Positions 1 through 13,700 of a stretch of 64,000 nt of DNA are shown piece by piece. A program made the translations under genes and the position numbers. Each line of letters opens with the position of its first letter. Position 1 is the first letter of the stretch. Under the pieces are notes generated by a model, which ran no database searches, had not been told where the DNA came from, and worked only from the letters and a program-made list of their open reading frames with translations. The DNA comes from Monodelphis domestica (taxonomy: Eukaryota > Chordata > Mammalia > Didelphimorphia > Didelphidae): NCBI RefSeq assembly GCF_027887165.1, contig NC_077232.1, positions 1,188,965 to 1,252,964 on the forward strand, given 5' to 3'.

Positions 1-3000
1 GACACACACACAGACACACACACTTACAGACACACACAGACACACATACTTACAGACACACACAGACACACTTACAGACACACACAGACACTTACAGACA
101 GACAGACACACACACAGACACACACACACTTACAGACACACACAGACACACTTACAGACACACACAGACACACACACTTACAGACACACGCAGACACACA
201 TACTTACAGACACACACAGACACACATACTTACAGACACACAGACACACTTACAGACACACACACACTTACAGACACACACACTTACAGACACACACAGA
301 CACCCTTACAGACACACACAGACACACCCACTTACAGACACACACATATACAGACACACACACAGACACACACACTTACAGACACACACAGACACACTTA
401 CAGACACACACTTACAGACACACACACAGACACACACAGACACACATACTTACAGACACACACAGACACACTTACAGACACACACAGACACACACACTTA
501 CAGACACACACAGACTCACATACTGACAGACACACACAGACACACACTCTTACAGACACACACAGACACACACAGACACACTTACAGACACACACAGACA
601 CACACACTTACAGACACACACAGACACACACACTTACAGACACACACACAGACACACACTTACAGACACACACAGACACACATACTTACAGACACATACA
701 GACACACACACAGACACACACACTTACAGACACACACATACAGACACACACACAGACACACATACTTACAGACACACACAGACACACTTACAGACACACA
801 CAGACACACATACTTACAGACACACACAGACAGACTTACAGACACACACACAGACACACACACTTACAGACACACACAGACACACATACTTACAGACACA
901 CACAGACACACTTACAGACACACACAGACACTTACAGACAGACAGACACACACACAGACACACACACACTTACAGACACACACAGACACACTTACAGACA
1001 CACACACAGACACACACACTTACAGACACACACAGACACACATACTTACACAGACACACAGACACACATACTTACAGACACACAGACACACTTACAGACA
1101 CACACAGACACACTTACAGACACACACACTTACAGACACACACAGACACACTTACAGACACACACAGACACACACTTACAGACACACACACATACAGACA
1201 CACACACAGACACACACACTTACAGACACACACAGACACACTTACAGACACACAGACACACACACTTACAGACACACACACACATACAGACACACACAGA
1301 CACACACACACTTATAGACACACACAGACACACTTACAGACACACACAGACACACACACTTACAGACACACACACATTCAGACACACACACAGACACACA
1401 CACACTTACAGACACACACAGACACACTTACAGACACACACTTACAGACACACACACAGACACACACAGACACACATACTTACAGACACACACAGACACA
1501 CTTACAGACACACACACTTACAGACACACACAGACACACATACTTAGAGACACACACAGACACACTTACAGACACACACACACAGACACACACACTTACA
1601 GACACACACACTTACAGACACACACACTTACAGACACACACAGACACACACACTTACAGACACACACAGACACACATACTTACAGACACACAGACACACT
1701 TACAGACACACACACACACTTACAGACACACACACTTACAGACACACACAGACACACACTTACAGACACACACTTACAGACACACACACAGACACACACA
1801 GACACACATACTTACAGACACACACAGACACACTTACAGACACACACAGACACACACACTTACAGACACACACAGACACACATACTTACAGACACACAGA
1901 CACACACACTTACAGAGACACACAGACACACACAGACACACTTACAGACACACACAGACACACACACTTACAGACACACAGAGACACACACACTTACAGA
2001 CACACACAGACACACACACTTACAGACACACACAGACACACATACTTACAGACACATACAGACACACACACAGACACACACACTTACAGACACACAGACA
2101 CACATACTTACAGACACACACAGACATACTTACAGACACAAACACAGACACTTACAGACAGAGAGACACACACACAGACACACACTTACAGACACACACA
2201 GACACACTTACAGACACACACAGACACACATACTTACAGACACACACAGACACACTTACAGACACACACAGACACACACACTTACAGACACACACAGACA
2301 CACACACTTACAGACACACACACAGACACACACACACTTACAGACACACACAGACACACACACACTTACAGACACACACAGACACACACACTTACAGACA
2401 CACACAGACACACATACTTACAGACACACACAGACACACACACTTACAGACACACACAGACACACTTACAGACACACACAGACACACACACTTACAGACA
2501 CACACAGACACACACACTTACAGACACACACAGACACACACACTTACAGACACACACAGACACACATACTTACAGACACACACAGACACACACACTTACA
2601 GACACACACAGACACACACAGACACACTTACAGACACACACAGACACACACTTACAGACACACACACAGACACACACACACTTACAGACACACACAGACA
2701 CATACTTACAGACACATACAGACACACACACACACTTACAGACACACACACATACAGACACACACAGACACACACTTACAGACACACATACTTACAGACA
2801 CACACAGACACACTTACAGACACACACAGACACACATACTTACAGACACACACAGACACACTTACAGACACACACACAGACACACACACTTACAGACACA
2901 CACAGACACACATACTTACAGACACACACAGACACACTTACAGACACACACAGACACTTACAGACAGACAGACACACACACAGACACACACACACTTACA

Positions 3001-5515
3001 GACACACACAGACACACTTACAGACACACACAGACACACACACTTACAGACACACACAGACACACATACTTACAGACACACACAGACACACATACTTACA
3101 GACACACAGACACACTTACAGACACACACACACTTACAGACACACACACTTACAGACACACACAGACACACTTACAGACACACACAGACACACCCACTTA
3201 CAGACACACACATATACAGACACACACACAGACACACACACTTACAGACACACACAGACACACTTACAGACACACACTTACAGACACACACACAGACACA
3301 CATACTTACAGACACACACAGACACACTTACAGACACACACAGACACACACACTTACAGACACACACCGACTCACATACTGACAGACACACACAGACACA
3401 CACACTTACAGACACACACAGACACACACAGACACACTTACAGACACACACAGACACACACACTTACAGACACACACAGACACACACACTTACAGACACA
3501 CACACAGACACACACACTTACAGACACACACAGACACACATACTTACAGACACATACAGACACACACACAGACACACACACACTTACAGACACACACATA
3601 CAGACACACACACAGACACACACTTACAGACACACATACTTACAGACACACACAGACACACTTACAGACACACACAGACACACATACTTACAGACACACA
3701 CAGACACACTTACAGACACACACACAGACACACACACTTACAGACACACACAGACACACATACTTACAGACACACACAGACACACTTACAGACACACACA
3801 GACACTTACAGACAGACAGACACACACACAGACACACACACACTTACAGACACACACAGACACACTTACAGACACACACACAGACACACACACTTACAGA
3901 CACACACAGACACACATACTTACAGACACACACAGACACACATACTTACAGACACACAGACACACTTACAGACACACACACACTTACAGACACACACTTA
4001 CAGACACACACAGACACACTTACAGACACACACAGACACACACACTTACAGACACACACACATACAGACACACACACACAGACACACACACACTTACAGA
4101 CACACACAGACACACTTACAGACACACACAGACACACACACTTACAGACACACACACATACAGACACACACACAGACACACACACACTTACAGACACACA
4201 CAGACACACTTACAGACACACACAGACACACACACTTACAGACACACACATACAGACACAGACACAGACACACACACTTACAGACACACACAGACACACA
4301 CACTTACAGACACACACAGACACACACACTTACAGACACACACACTTACAGACACACAGACACACACACTTACAGACACACACAGACACACACTTACAGA
4401 CACACACACAGACACACACAGACACTTACAGACACACACACAGACACACATACTTACAGACACACACAGACACACTTACAGCCACACACACAGACACTTA
4501 CAGACAGACAGACACACACACTTACAGACACACACATACAGACACACACAGAGACACACACAGACACACACACACTTACAGACACACACACAGACACACA
4601 CACACAGACACATACATACAGACACACAGACACATGCACAGACACACACAGACACACACACTTACAGACACTTACAGACACACACACAGACACACACAGA
4701 CACTTACAGACACACACACTTACAGACACACACACTTACAGACACACACAGACACACACAGACACTTACAGACACCCACACAGACACACATACTTACAGA
4801 CACACACACAGACACTTACAGACAGACAGACACACACACACACTTACAGACACACACATACAGACACACACACATACAGACACACACAGACACACACACA
4901 CTTACAGACACACACAGACACACTTACAGACACACACAGACCCACACACAGACACACACACACTTACAGACACACACAGACCCACACACAGACACACACA
5001 CACTTACAGACACACACAGACACACTTACAGACACACACAGACACACACAGACACACACTTACAGACACACAGAGACACATACATACAGACACACAGACA
5101 CATGCACAGACACACACATACTTACAGACACACACACACTTACAGACACAGACACAGACACACACACTTACAGACACACACACAGACACACACATTTACA
5201 GACACACACAGACACACACACTTACAGACACACACAGACACACACACTTACAGACACATACATACAGACACATACAGACACACACACAGACACACACACT
5301 TACAGACACACACAGACAGGTACAGACACACACACAGACACATACACAGACACATACATACAGACACATACAGACACACACACAGACACACACACTTACA
5401 GACACACACAGACAGGTACAGACACAGACACAGACACACATAGACACGCACAGACACACACAGACACGCGCACACACACATGCGCACACACACACACACA
5501 TACACACACACCCTT
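1..5515. repeat. CA-rich satellite/minisatellite array, 5.5 kb
   Basis: Uninterrupted tandem array built from short blocks such as cacacacttacagacacaca, with the CTTACAGACA block alternating with variable CAGACACA runs. It reaches the left edge of the window, so its true length is unknown. It probably lies in an SLC22A18 intron, because the next feature to the right is an internal exon of that gene. Rare variants recur at a fixed distance of about 2.86 kb, which shows that a large block was duplicated. Reverse-strand open frames rich in Cys, Val and Ser are by-products of the repeat. From 5455 the array passes into alternating CA/CG/TG dinucleotides. Confidence 0.95.
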
Positions 5516-6132
5516 CTAACCCCGTCAGACCATGAATGTGAGAGATGGCGAGCCTGAGGTCTGGACCTGGGAAGAGACTCTTCCAAGCAGCCGGTTCAGA
5601 CCTCAGTTTCCCCATTTCTAAGCTAAATGGGCACATGGGGGCCTCTAGTCTTCTTTGCCAGGTGGTCTGGGCGGCATCCTGATGGGCAGGCCGGGCAGGA
5701 GGGCAGCTCCCAACCATGCCAGGGGCCGGCTTCTCTAGGGCAACTTTTCACTGGGCTGATTCGTTCCTTTGGAAGATGCTTCCTTCAGAAGGAGAACCTG
5801 GCGGGCTGCCTCTGAGGGAGCCAGAGAGGATCTGAGAGGGAGGGAGGAACGAGCGGCCTGGAAATGGGGGAGGGGCAGGCCTTGAAGGGCTTCAAAGGCC
5901 AAGCAGAAGATTTTGGATGGGAGCTACTGAAGTTCATTGAGGAGGAGAGTGACCCAGAAAGTCACGTTGGTGGCTGAATGGAAGCCAGACCAGGATGGGG
6001 GAGCCGCGGGGCAGGCAGACCCCCGACAGGAGAAAAGATTTTTCTTTGTCCTTCGCTAGTTCTATCTCTGGACGGCTGGAGGCAGGGGCAGAGGAGAGAA
6101 GGGAGCCTGTTCCAGACAAGGCCGGCCCCTGG
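5516..6132. other. SLC22A18 intron, no gene seen
   Basis: Mostly unique GC-rich sequence. About 5860-5960 resembles an old interspersed repeat that also appears near 16870, 17930 and 44040 (theme: gaagggctttgaatgccaag followed by a gagtgac segment). No exon of SLC22A18 or of any other gene is recognisable. Confidence 0.5.
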
Positions 6133-6372
6133 GAGAAGGGGGCCCCGATGTCACTGGGAGGGAGAAGGGGGCCCCGATGTCACCGGGAGGGAGAAGGGGG
6201 GCCCAATGCCACTGGGAGGGAGAAGGGGGCCCCAATGCCACCGGGAGGGAGAAGGGGGCCCCGATGTCACTGGGAGGGAGAAGGGGGCCCCGATGTCACC
6301 GGGAGGGAGAAGGGGGGCCCAATGCCACTGGGAGGGAGAAGGGGGCCCCAATGCCACTGGGAGGGAGAAGGG
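6133..6372. repeat. 29-bp minisatellite, 8 units in a tetramer higher-order pattern
   Basis: Eight consecutive 29-bp units of the form GGCCCC-(GATGTC or AATGCC)-AC(T/C)-GGGAGGGAGAAGGG. Unit types follow the order A, A', B, B', A, A', B, B, so a 116-bp tetramer has been duplicated. Open frames crossing it on both strands are repeat artefacts. Confidence 0.95.
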
Positions 6373-7599
6373 GGTTGGTTGGGGCAAGCAGGGGGCGCCC
6401 TCTCAGCCACGAGACAGTGGGGAACCCAGAGGACATGGCGGCGGGAGGAAGGCTTCCTCTCCCCTCCTCTCCTCTCCTGGGTGGGCAAAGGGGGCCGGAG
6501 GGCGGGGGGGGGTGGTGCCAGATGAGGAGGAGAATGAGGGATCCGAGACTGAGGCCAGGCCGGGCCATGTGAGGGTTGGCCGGGAGGGAGGGCTGGTGCA
6601 GGGCAGGGGAAGGCAGAGGGAGAGGCCGGGCTTGGCAGAGGCTGCCCGGGGTCTGAGCCCTCTGGGAAAGAGGATCCTGGCTGTGAGACCTTGGGTGAGT
6701 CCCTTCCTCTGCCCGGCCCTCGGCCCCCACCTCTCTGGACATTGTCTGTGCAGGGCTCCCTGCTGTGTGTGGGGGGAAGCCTGGGGGTCTCCAGCTTCCT
6801 CCTCTTCTTCCCCTCTTCCCCCGGAGGCAGAGAGGGCAGAGTGAGGCCTCCATGGAAGGCCCTTGTGGGCCAGCAACTCCCTCGGGCCATCCCCAAAGGT
6901 CCAGCCTCCCTCCGGCTCCCCCTGGCGTCCCTCGGACTCTCTAAGACCGGAGACGCCCCCAAGAGGCCGGGGGATCCCAGATGGGAATCCTCACCCCGGG
7001 CAGCCCTCCTGAGGGGCAGCTGGGGAGGGGGAAGAGGAGAGACGGCCCAGAGAGCCGAGTTCAGATTCAGGCTTGGACGCTCCCGGCCCCTGAGTAAGGC
7101 TCCAAACCTCTGTTGGCCTCCGTGACCTCAACCATAAAATGGGGGCAACAAGAGCACCTCCCGGGGCGCCTCCCAGTGCCTGGCCCACAGGAGGTGCTCT
7201 GTAAGTGTTAACCCCAATCCTGGGCCGTCTCCTCCTCCGAGAAGCCTGCCCTGATTTCTCTGGTCATCAGAGCCCTGCTGCGCCCACACAGGATTTCACA
7301 TGAATCGCGCTCTCCCAGGCTCCTCTGGAGGGGCATGGATTGGACGAGCCCTGGGGGTCTGGCACGGTGCTAAGCACAGGGGACCCAGGAGGCTCCCACC
7401 CTGGCTGTCTGCTTCTCGCCTGCTTCAGCAGAGGGGCGCTGACCAGTGGCCATGCGCCAAGGGCTTTGGTCACTCCTGTGGGCGGTGAGCGGCAGACTCG
7501 AACCCGGGCCCCAGGCCCTCAGATGGGAGGTTTGGCGGGAGGACGAGCCGGCCCCTCCCCTCCCAGCCAGGGGGTGACGCGCTGCTTGTCCCTCCGCAG
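6373..7599. other. SLC22A18 intron, GC-rich, no gene seen
   Basis: No exon is recognisable up to the acceptor at 7598-7599. A strong CTCF-like core lies at 6385-6398. About 7200-7290 resembles the 3' region of an ancient L2 LINE. Confidence 0.4.
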
Positions 7600-7706
7600 G
7601 CTCTACTCCCCAGCCTACGTGGCCTTGTTGGCGAACGGCGTCTGCGCGGTCATCAGCCTCACGTGCATCCCCAGCAACACCAAGGCGGCCGCAGCGGCCC
7701 CCCCAG
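7600..7706 (+). CDS. SLC22A18: SLC22A18 coding exon (first in window)
   Basis: Acceptor cctccgcag before 7600 and donor gtaagc from 7707. Encodes LYSPAYVALLANGVCAVISL then TCIPSNTKAAAAAPP, matching human TM6 and the start of the central cytoplasmic loop. One nucleotide completes a codon from the upstream exon and one is carried into the next. Confidence 0.95.
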
Positions 7707-10700
7707 GTAAGCAGGCGGGAGGCTCCCTCTGCTCCGGGGGGCTCTAGGAGAGGGTGGAGACCCCGGCGGGGTGTCTGGAACTTTGGGGGAGGCTGTGGGC
7801 GAGGGGTCAGGGGCCACCCCTGCCGGGGGGACTCGGGGGGTCCCAGGCCGGCCCGAGAGCCTCCCTGCCCTCCGGCCTCCATCCTGGGCGTTGGCTCCAA
7901 GGCAGAAGAGCCGTCAGGGCTAGGCAATGGGGTGAAGGGACTTGCCCAGGGTCTCCCAGCTGGGCAGTGTCTGAGGCCAGATTGGAACCCAGGACCTCCC
8001 CTCTCTGACCCTGGCTCTCCCCTTGTATAAGTATCATCTCCTAACACCCGGGATGGAGCTGCTACTATTATGCCCATTTTACAGACAACTGAGGCATGTC
8101 TTCATGGAGCGGGGCTGAAAGGCCCTCCCAAAGCCCCTGAGCTTAGCCACCAAAGGGACCCTGGAGATCCCTTTCAGGCCCATCGGCTCCTTTCATGGAG
8201 GAGGAGACCGAGGGTCAGGGGGGCCCTGTGGCCTGCCCAGAAGGTTGGCACGAGAGTCTCCAGCATTCCCTTCCCCGCTGTGGCTCACTCATCTCCCGTC
8301 TGGGGAACCTGCAAGTAAAACACACTTCACAGATATTCTCAAGTCCTTACTTGGCACAGGCAGGCGGGCAGGCGGGCAGGCAGAGAGACAGGCGGGCAGG
8401 CAGAGAGACAGGCGGGCAGGCGGGCAGGCAGAGAGACAGATGGGCAGGCGGGCAGGTAGAGAGACAGGCGGGCAGGCAGAGAGACAGGTGGACAGGCGGG
8501 CAGGCAGAGAGACAGGCGGGCAGGCGGGCAGGCAGAGAGACAGATGGGCAGGCGGGCAGGCAGAGAGACAGGCGGGCAGGCGGGCAGGCAGAGAGACAGA
8601 TGGGCAGGCGGGCAGGCAGAGAGACAGGCGGGCAGGCAGAGAGACAGGCGGGCAGGCGGGCAGGCAGAGAGACAGGCGGGCAGGCGGGCAGGCAGAGAGA
8701 CAGGCGGGCAGGCAGAGAGACAGGCGGGCAGGCAGAGAGACAGGCGGGCAGGCGGGCAGGCAGAGAGACAGATGGGCAGGCGGGCAGGTAGAGAGACAGG
8801 CGGGCAGGCAGAGAGACAGGTGGACAGGCGGGCAGGCAGAGAGACAGGCGGGCAGGCGGGCAGGCAGAGAGACAGATGGGCAGGCGGGCAGGCAGAGAGA
8901 CAGGCGGGCAGGCAGAGAGACAGGCGGGCAGGCAGAGAGACAGGCGGGCAGGCGGGCAGGCAGAGAGACAGGCGGGCAGGCGGGCAGGCAGAGAGACAGG
9001 TGGGCAGGCGGGCAGGCAGAGAGACAGGTGGGCAGGCGGGCAGGAAGAGAGACAGGTGGGCAGGCGGGCAGGCAGAGAGACAGGCGGGCAGGCAGGCAGG
9101 CAGAGAGACAGGCTGGCAGGCAGAGAGACAGGCGGGCAGGCGGGCAGGCAGAGAGACAAGTGGGCAGGCGGGCAGTCAGAGAGACAAGTGGGCAGGCGGG
9201 CAGTCAGAGAGACAAGTGGACAGGCGGGCAGGCAGAGAGACAAGTGGGCAGGCGGGCAGGCAGAGAGACAGGTGGGCAGGTGGGCAGGCAGAGAGACAGG
9301 CGGGCAGGCAGAGAGACAGGTGGGCAGGCGGGCAGGCAGAGAGACAGGCGGGTAGGCGGGCAGGCAGAGAGACAGGCAGGCAGGCGGGCAGGCGGGCAGG
9401 CAGAGAGACAGGTGGGCAGGCGGGCAGGCAGAGAGACAGGTGGGCAGGCGGGCAGGCAGAGAGACAGATGGGCAGGCGGGCAGGCAGAGAGACAGGTGGG
9501 CAGGCGGGCAGGCAGAGAGACAGGTGGGCAGGCGGGCAGGCAGAGAGACAGATGGGCAGGCGGGCAGGCAGAGAGACAGATGGGCAGGCGGGCAGGCAGA
9601 GAGACAGGTGGGCAGGCGGGCAGGCAGAGAGACAGATGGGCAGGCGGGCAGGCAGAGAGACAGGTGGGCAGGCGGGCAGGCGGGCAGGCAGAGAGACAGG
9701 TGGGCAGGCGGGCAGGCAGAGAGACAGGTGGGCAGGCGGGCAGGAAGAGAGACAGGTGGGCAGGTGGGCAGGCAGAGAGACAGGTGGGCAGGCGGGCAGG
9801 CGGGCAGGAAGAGAGACAAGTGGGCAGGCGGGCAGACGGGCAAGTGGGTAGGCGGGCAGGCAGAGAGGCAGGTGGGCAGGCAGGCAGGAGGAGAGACAAG
9901 TGGACAGGCGGGCAGGCAGAGAGACAAGTGGGCAGGCGGGCAGGCAGAGAGACAGGCGGGCAGGCGGGCAGGCAGAGAGGCAGGTGGGCAGGCGGGCAGG
10001 CAGAGAGACAAGTGGGCAGGCGGGCAGTCAGAGAGACAAGTGGGCAGGCGGGCAGTCAGAGAGACAAGTGGACAGGCGGGCAGGCAGAGAGACAAGTGGG
10101 CAGGCGGGCAGGCAGAGAGACAGGCGGGCAGGCAGAGAGGCAGGTGGGCAGGCGGACAGGAAGAGAGACAGGTGGGCAGGCGGGCAGGCGGGCAGGAAGA
10201 GAGACAAGTGGGCAGGCGGGCAGGCGGGCAACTGGGTAGGCGGGCAGGCAGAGAGGCAGGTGGGCAGGTGGGCAGGCAGAGAGACAAGTGGGCAGGCGGG
10301 CAGGCAGAGAGGCAGGTGGGCAGGCGGGCAGGAAGAGAGACAGGTGGGCAGGCGGGCAGGAAGAGAGACAAATGGGCAGGCGGGCAGACGGGCAAGTGGG
10401 TAGGCGGGCAGGCAGAGAGGCAGGTGGGCAGGCGGGCAGGCAGAGAAGCAGGCGGGCAGGTGGGCAGGCGGGCAGGCAGAGAAGCAGGCGGGCAGGCAGA
10501 GAGACAGGTGGACAGGCGGGCAGGAAGAGAGACAAGTGGGCAGGCAGGCAGGTGGGCAAGTGGGTAGGCGGGCATAAAGAGAGGCAGGTGGGCAGGTGGG
10601 CAGGCAGAGAAGCAGGCGGGCAGGTGGGCAGGCGGGAAGGCAGAGAGGCAGGTGGGCAGGTGGATAATCGGGCAGTTGGGCAGGCAGAGAAGCAGGAAGG

Positions 10701-13700
10701 CAGGTGGATAAGCGGTCAGGTAGAGAGGCAGGTGGGCAGGTGGGTTCTGGTCCCTGGCCTGCTCCTTACTTCCTGCACAGTCTCGGGCAGGGAGCAGCTT
10801 CCCCCTGAGGGGCCTCAGTTTCCTCTTCTGCAAAACGAAGGCAATGCCAGCTGCTCTTCCCTCACGGCCTTAGCAGAGGGCTATGAATGGGGTGAAGGCA
10901 GTTCAGGCTCTGGAGCCAAATGGGAGAAGCCGCTCGGTGCCAGGTTAGGCAGGGAAAGGCTGGCCGGCGAGGGAGGAGATGGGGGGGGGTGGACAAATGA
11001 CCGTCTTGACCACCCCACCGAGGGTGGCTGAGATCAGCAGAGGGAAGTCCCTGCGCCACGGAGCTGGCCAAGAAGGCTGCAGTGGGAGCCTGCAGGGTCT
11101 GGGCTTCCCGGGCTGTGCCAGCTCCTGACTCACAGGCCTGTCTCTGTCTCTAGGCAGACCCCTGGCAGCCAGCGTGTTTGATCTGAAGGAAATCGCCCGC
11201 CTCCTGGGGCTGCCCGGGGTCCGGCCTGTCTTCTTCATCAAGATCCTCTCTGGTTTTCCCTCAGGTGAGTCCCAGAAGCCTCTCCAGGGAGACGAGACGG
11301 GCTTAGAGCAAGGGGGGCAGAAGGCAGGGAGTGGCGAGGCCTGAGCGGGGCCATGGGCAAGGGCTGCAGGCTCGGAACTCCCAGGCTGCTCTTGTGTTCC
11401 ATCTGTCCAGGCTGGTCCCCAGAAGCACCCCAAACCCTTCCCTCTCCCAGACAAGACTGGCCCGCCCTTTGTCCACCCCTCATTTCCCCCTTGTGCACCC
11501 CTCGGGAGCCATTGCTCCATGCATGGTTCAGACAGGCTCCAGAGGAAAGCCCAGCACTTCAGGGGGTTGGCCGGCAGAGGACCCGGCCCTGGGAGAATTC
11601 ATCTGGGGCCTGGCAAGGCTGAGCCTGCAGAGGGCCCAGCCAGGAGCCAGGAGTGGCCTGGGCTGCCTGGGGAGCCCACGTGGGGGTGGGGGGTCCCTGC
11701 TTTGGAGGTCTTCAGGGAGGAGCAGGGAGGGCTCCTGCTCAGGGTGGGGGGGTGCCAGGGTCCCCCAAGGAGGCGGCCAGACCCTTCCTCTGCCCCTGGG
11801 GATCCTGGGCAAGTTCTTTCTCTTCTGGGTCTCAGTTAGTTCCTTGGAAAAGTGGACAATAAGAATCCTGGCAGGGCCCAGAGGCCGAGAGGAAAGGGCA
11901 CCCTTGTGGCCACCTCCTCACGGCCCTCCTTCCCCCTTCCAGGGCTCTTCATGATCATGTTCTCCATCATCTCCATGAACTTCTTTGAGCTGGGGGCCGC
12001 CCAGGCTGGCTACCTCATGTCCTATTTTGGAGTTCTCCAGATGGTGAGTGTTGGAGCAGGTGGCAGGGCAGAGCTCAGTGCACAGGACGTCAGCACTGGG
12101 AGGGCCTTAGAGTGCAGCACACGGAATGTTGTGGCAGGCATCTGGGGGCCAGGATCAGAGAGGGTGAGCCCATTGCCTCAGGACACCCAGCGGCCATGGC
12201 CAGAACAGGGACTGACCGGGGAAGGCAGCTTGTCTGAGGACGTGCCAGCAGGGCCTGGAGCTGCCCCCTGAAGGCCAGTCTGGCACATCTGAGACAATGT
12301 CTGCCCTCCCTCCCTCCCGTCTAGTAGCAGGGGTACGAGGGTACGGGCAGAGCAAACATCGCCATCTGAGAAATGACTCAGCATCCGGCACCAGCAAGGG
12401 TGGCAAGGCTGTCCCCTGATGTCTGCAGCAGTCAAATCGTCACTCCCTACTCAGGGCCCTCAGCCTCCCGTGGCTCCCGTAGGCACCCGAGTGCCTTGGA
12501 TGGAGGCCACCCTGGCTGCCACCCTTTGCTGGCAGGGATGCCCAGACCATGATTTAGAGCAGGAGGGGACTTAGGGGGCTTCCTGGGCCCCCAGCCCCCT
12601 CTGATAAGCATGTACAGATGGGAAGACGGAGGCCCAGGACCCAGAGGACACCCAGCGGCCCCTCAACAAGTCCCAGCCAGAGCTGAAGCTGGGTCCTCCC
12701 CGTCTCCCCACCCTGGCAAGCTCCCAGGGCACAGCCTAGGGCAGAATGCCATTCCCAAAGGGAAAGTGATGAGCTTCTCGTCTTTGGAGAGCCCCGAGCC
12801 TTTGGCTCAGAGGGGGTAGAAGGGAAGGCCTTTCTCCCACCATCATCACAGCCACAGCTGACACCTGCCTGCCAGGGAACATTCTACAGAGGCTCACAAG
12901 GGACTTGGCCAGGGTCACCCAGTGGCTGGTCCTGACCTCCGGCAGCCGACGGCGCCAGGCCAAAACCCTGACCCTCCCCCGCCTGAGCCCCAGCTGGAGA
13001 GTTCCCCACGGCCCGGCATGCCTGCAGGCCGCCCACCCATTCCTGGGAGACCAAAGGCAGCCGGAAGCCCAGCCTCACCCAGAGCTGTTGGGGAGAGGGC
13101 CAGGCAGCTGTCAGGGAGCAGGGATGGTTCCCTTGAAGCCGCCTGGCGCCTTGTCTGCCTCCGGAAACAGGAACCAGGTGGGCCTGGCCTGGCCCAGCCC
13201 GCTATTTACACTGGAGGCGACTTTATTGAGAAGATCAGGGCAGGGGAGAGGAGCCCACAGCCAGCCAGAAAGGTGAGGTAGTGAGCTCCCTGTCCCAGAA
13301 GAGATCCAGGCAGGGGCCAGTGGCCAATCTGAAGGCGAGCTGGCAAGGGGGCTTCAGCATGAGATCAGAGGCTGGATGGAATCTGGAGGAACCTTCAACC
13401 CATCCCACTATCAGGCCTGCCAATGGCAAAGGGGCCGAGGGCATCGATGGCATCTGGGTGTGCCAGGCAGCTCTCCCTGCCCTTCCCCAGGATGACCGTC
13501 GGGGCCCAGCAAGGAGGTCTGGGGTAAAACCAAGACTGGGCCAGAATCCCTGGCTCCTCATTGGCCCTGAGAGCTCCAGGCAGGCTGGGAAAGCCCTGGA
13601 TCCAGAGAGCTTGGAGCTCATTAACCCAACTGAGGCCCAGAGAGTAAGGGAGGGCTCCCCGCATTAGCCCACCCTGCCCCATGGGAAATCTCCCTGGTAG

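Noticed and set aside
1-5515. CRISPR-like array of regular repeats
   Set aside because: No unique spacers, irregular unit length and a vertebrate intron context; it is a simple satellite.
5978-6962. Overlapping Gly- and Pro-rich frames on both strands
   Set aside because: Driven by the 29-bp minisatellite and local GC content.
5516-7599. Search for the SLC22A18 exon encoding the segment before LYSPAYV
   Set aside because: No frame with an acceptor and donor resembles the human TM3-TM5 region; it must lie left of the window.
8347-10833. 828-codon minus-strand frame and 664-codon plus-strand frame as genes
   Set aside because: Both come from the same stop-poor minisatellite unit; no splice sites, start context or similarity.
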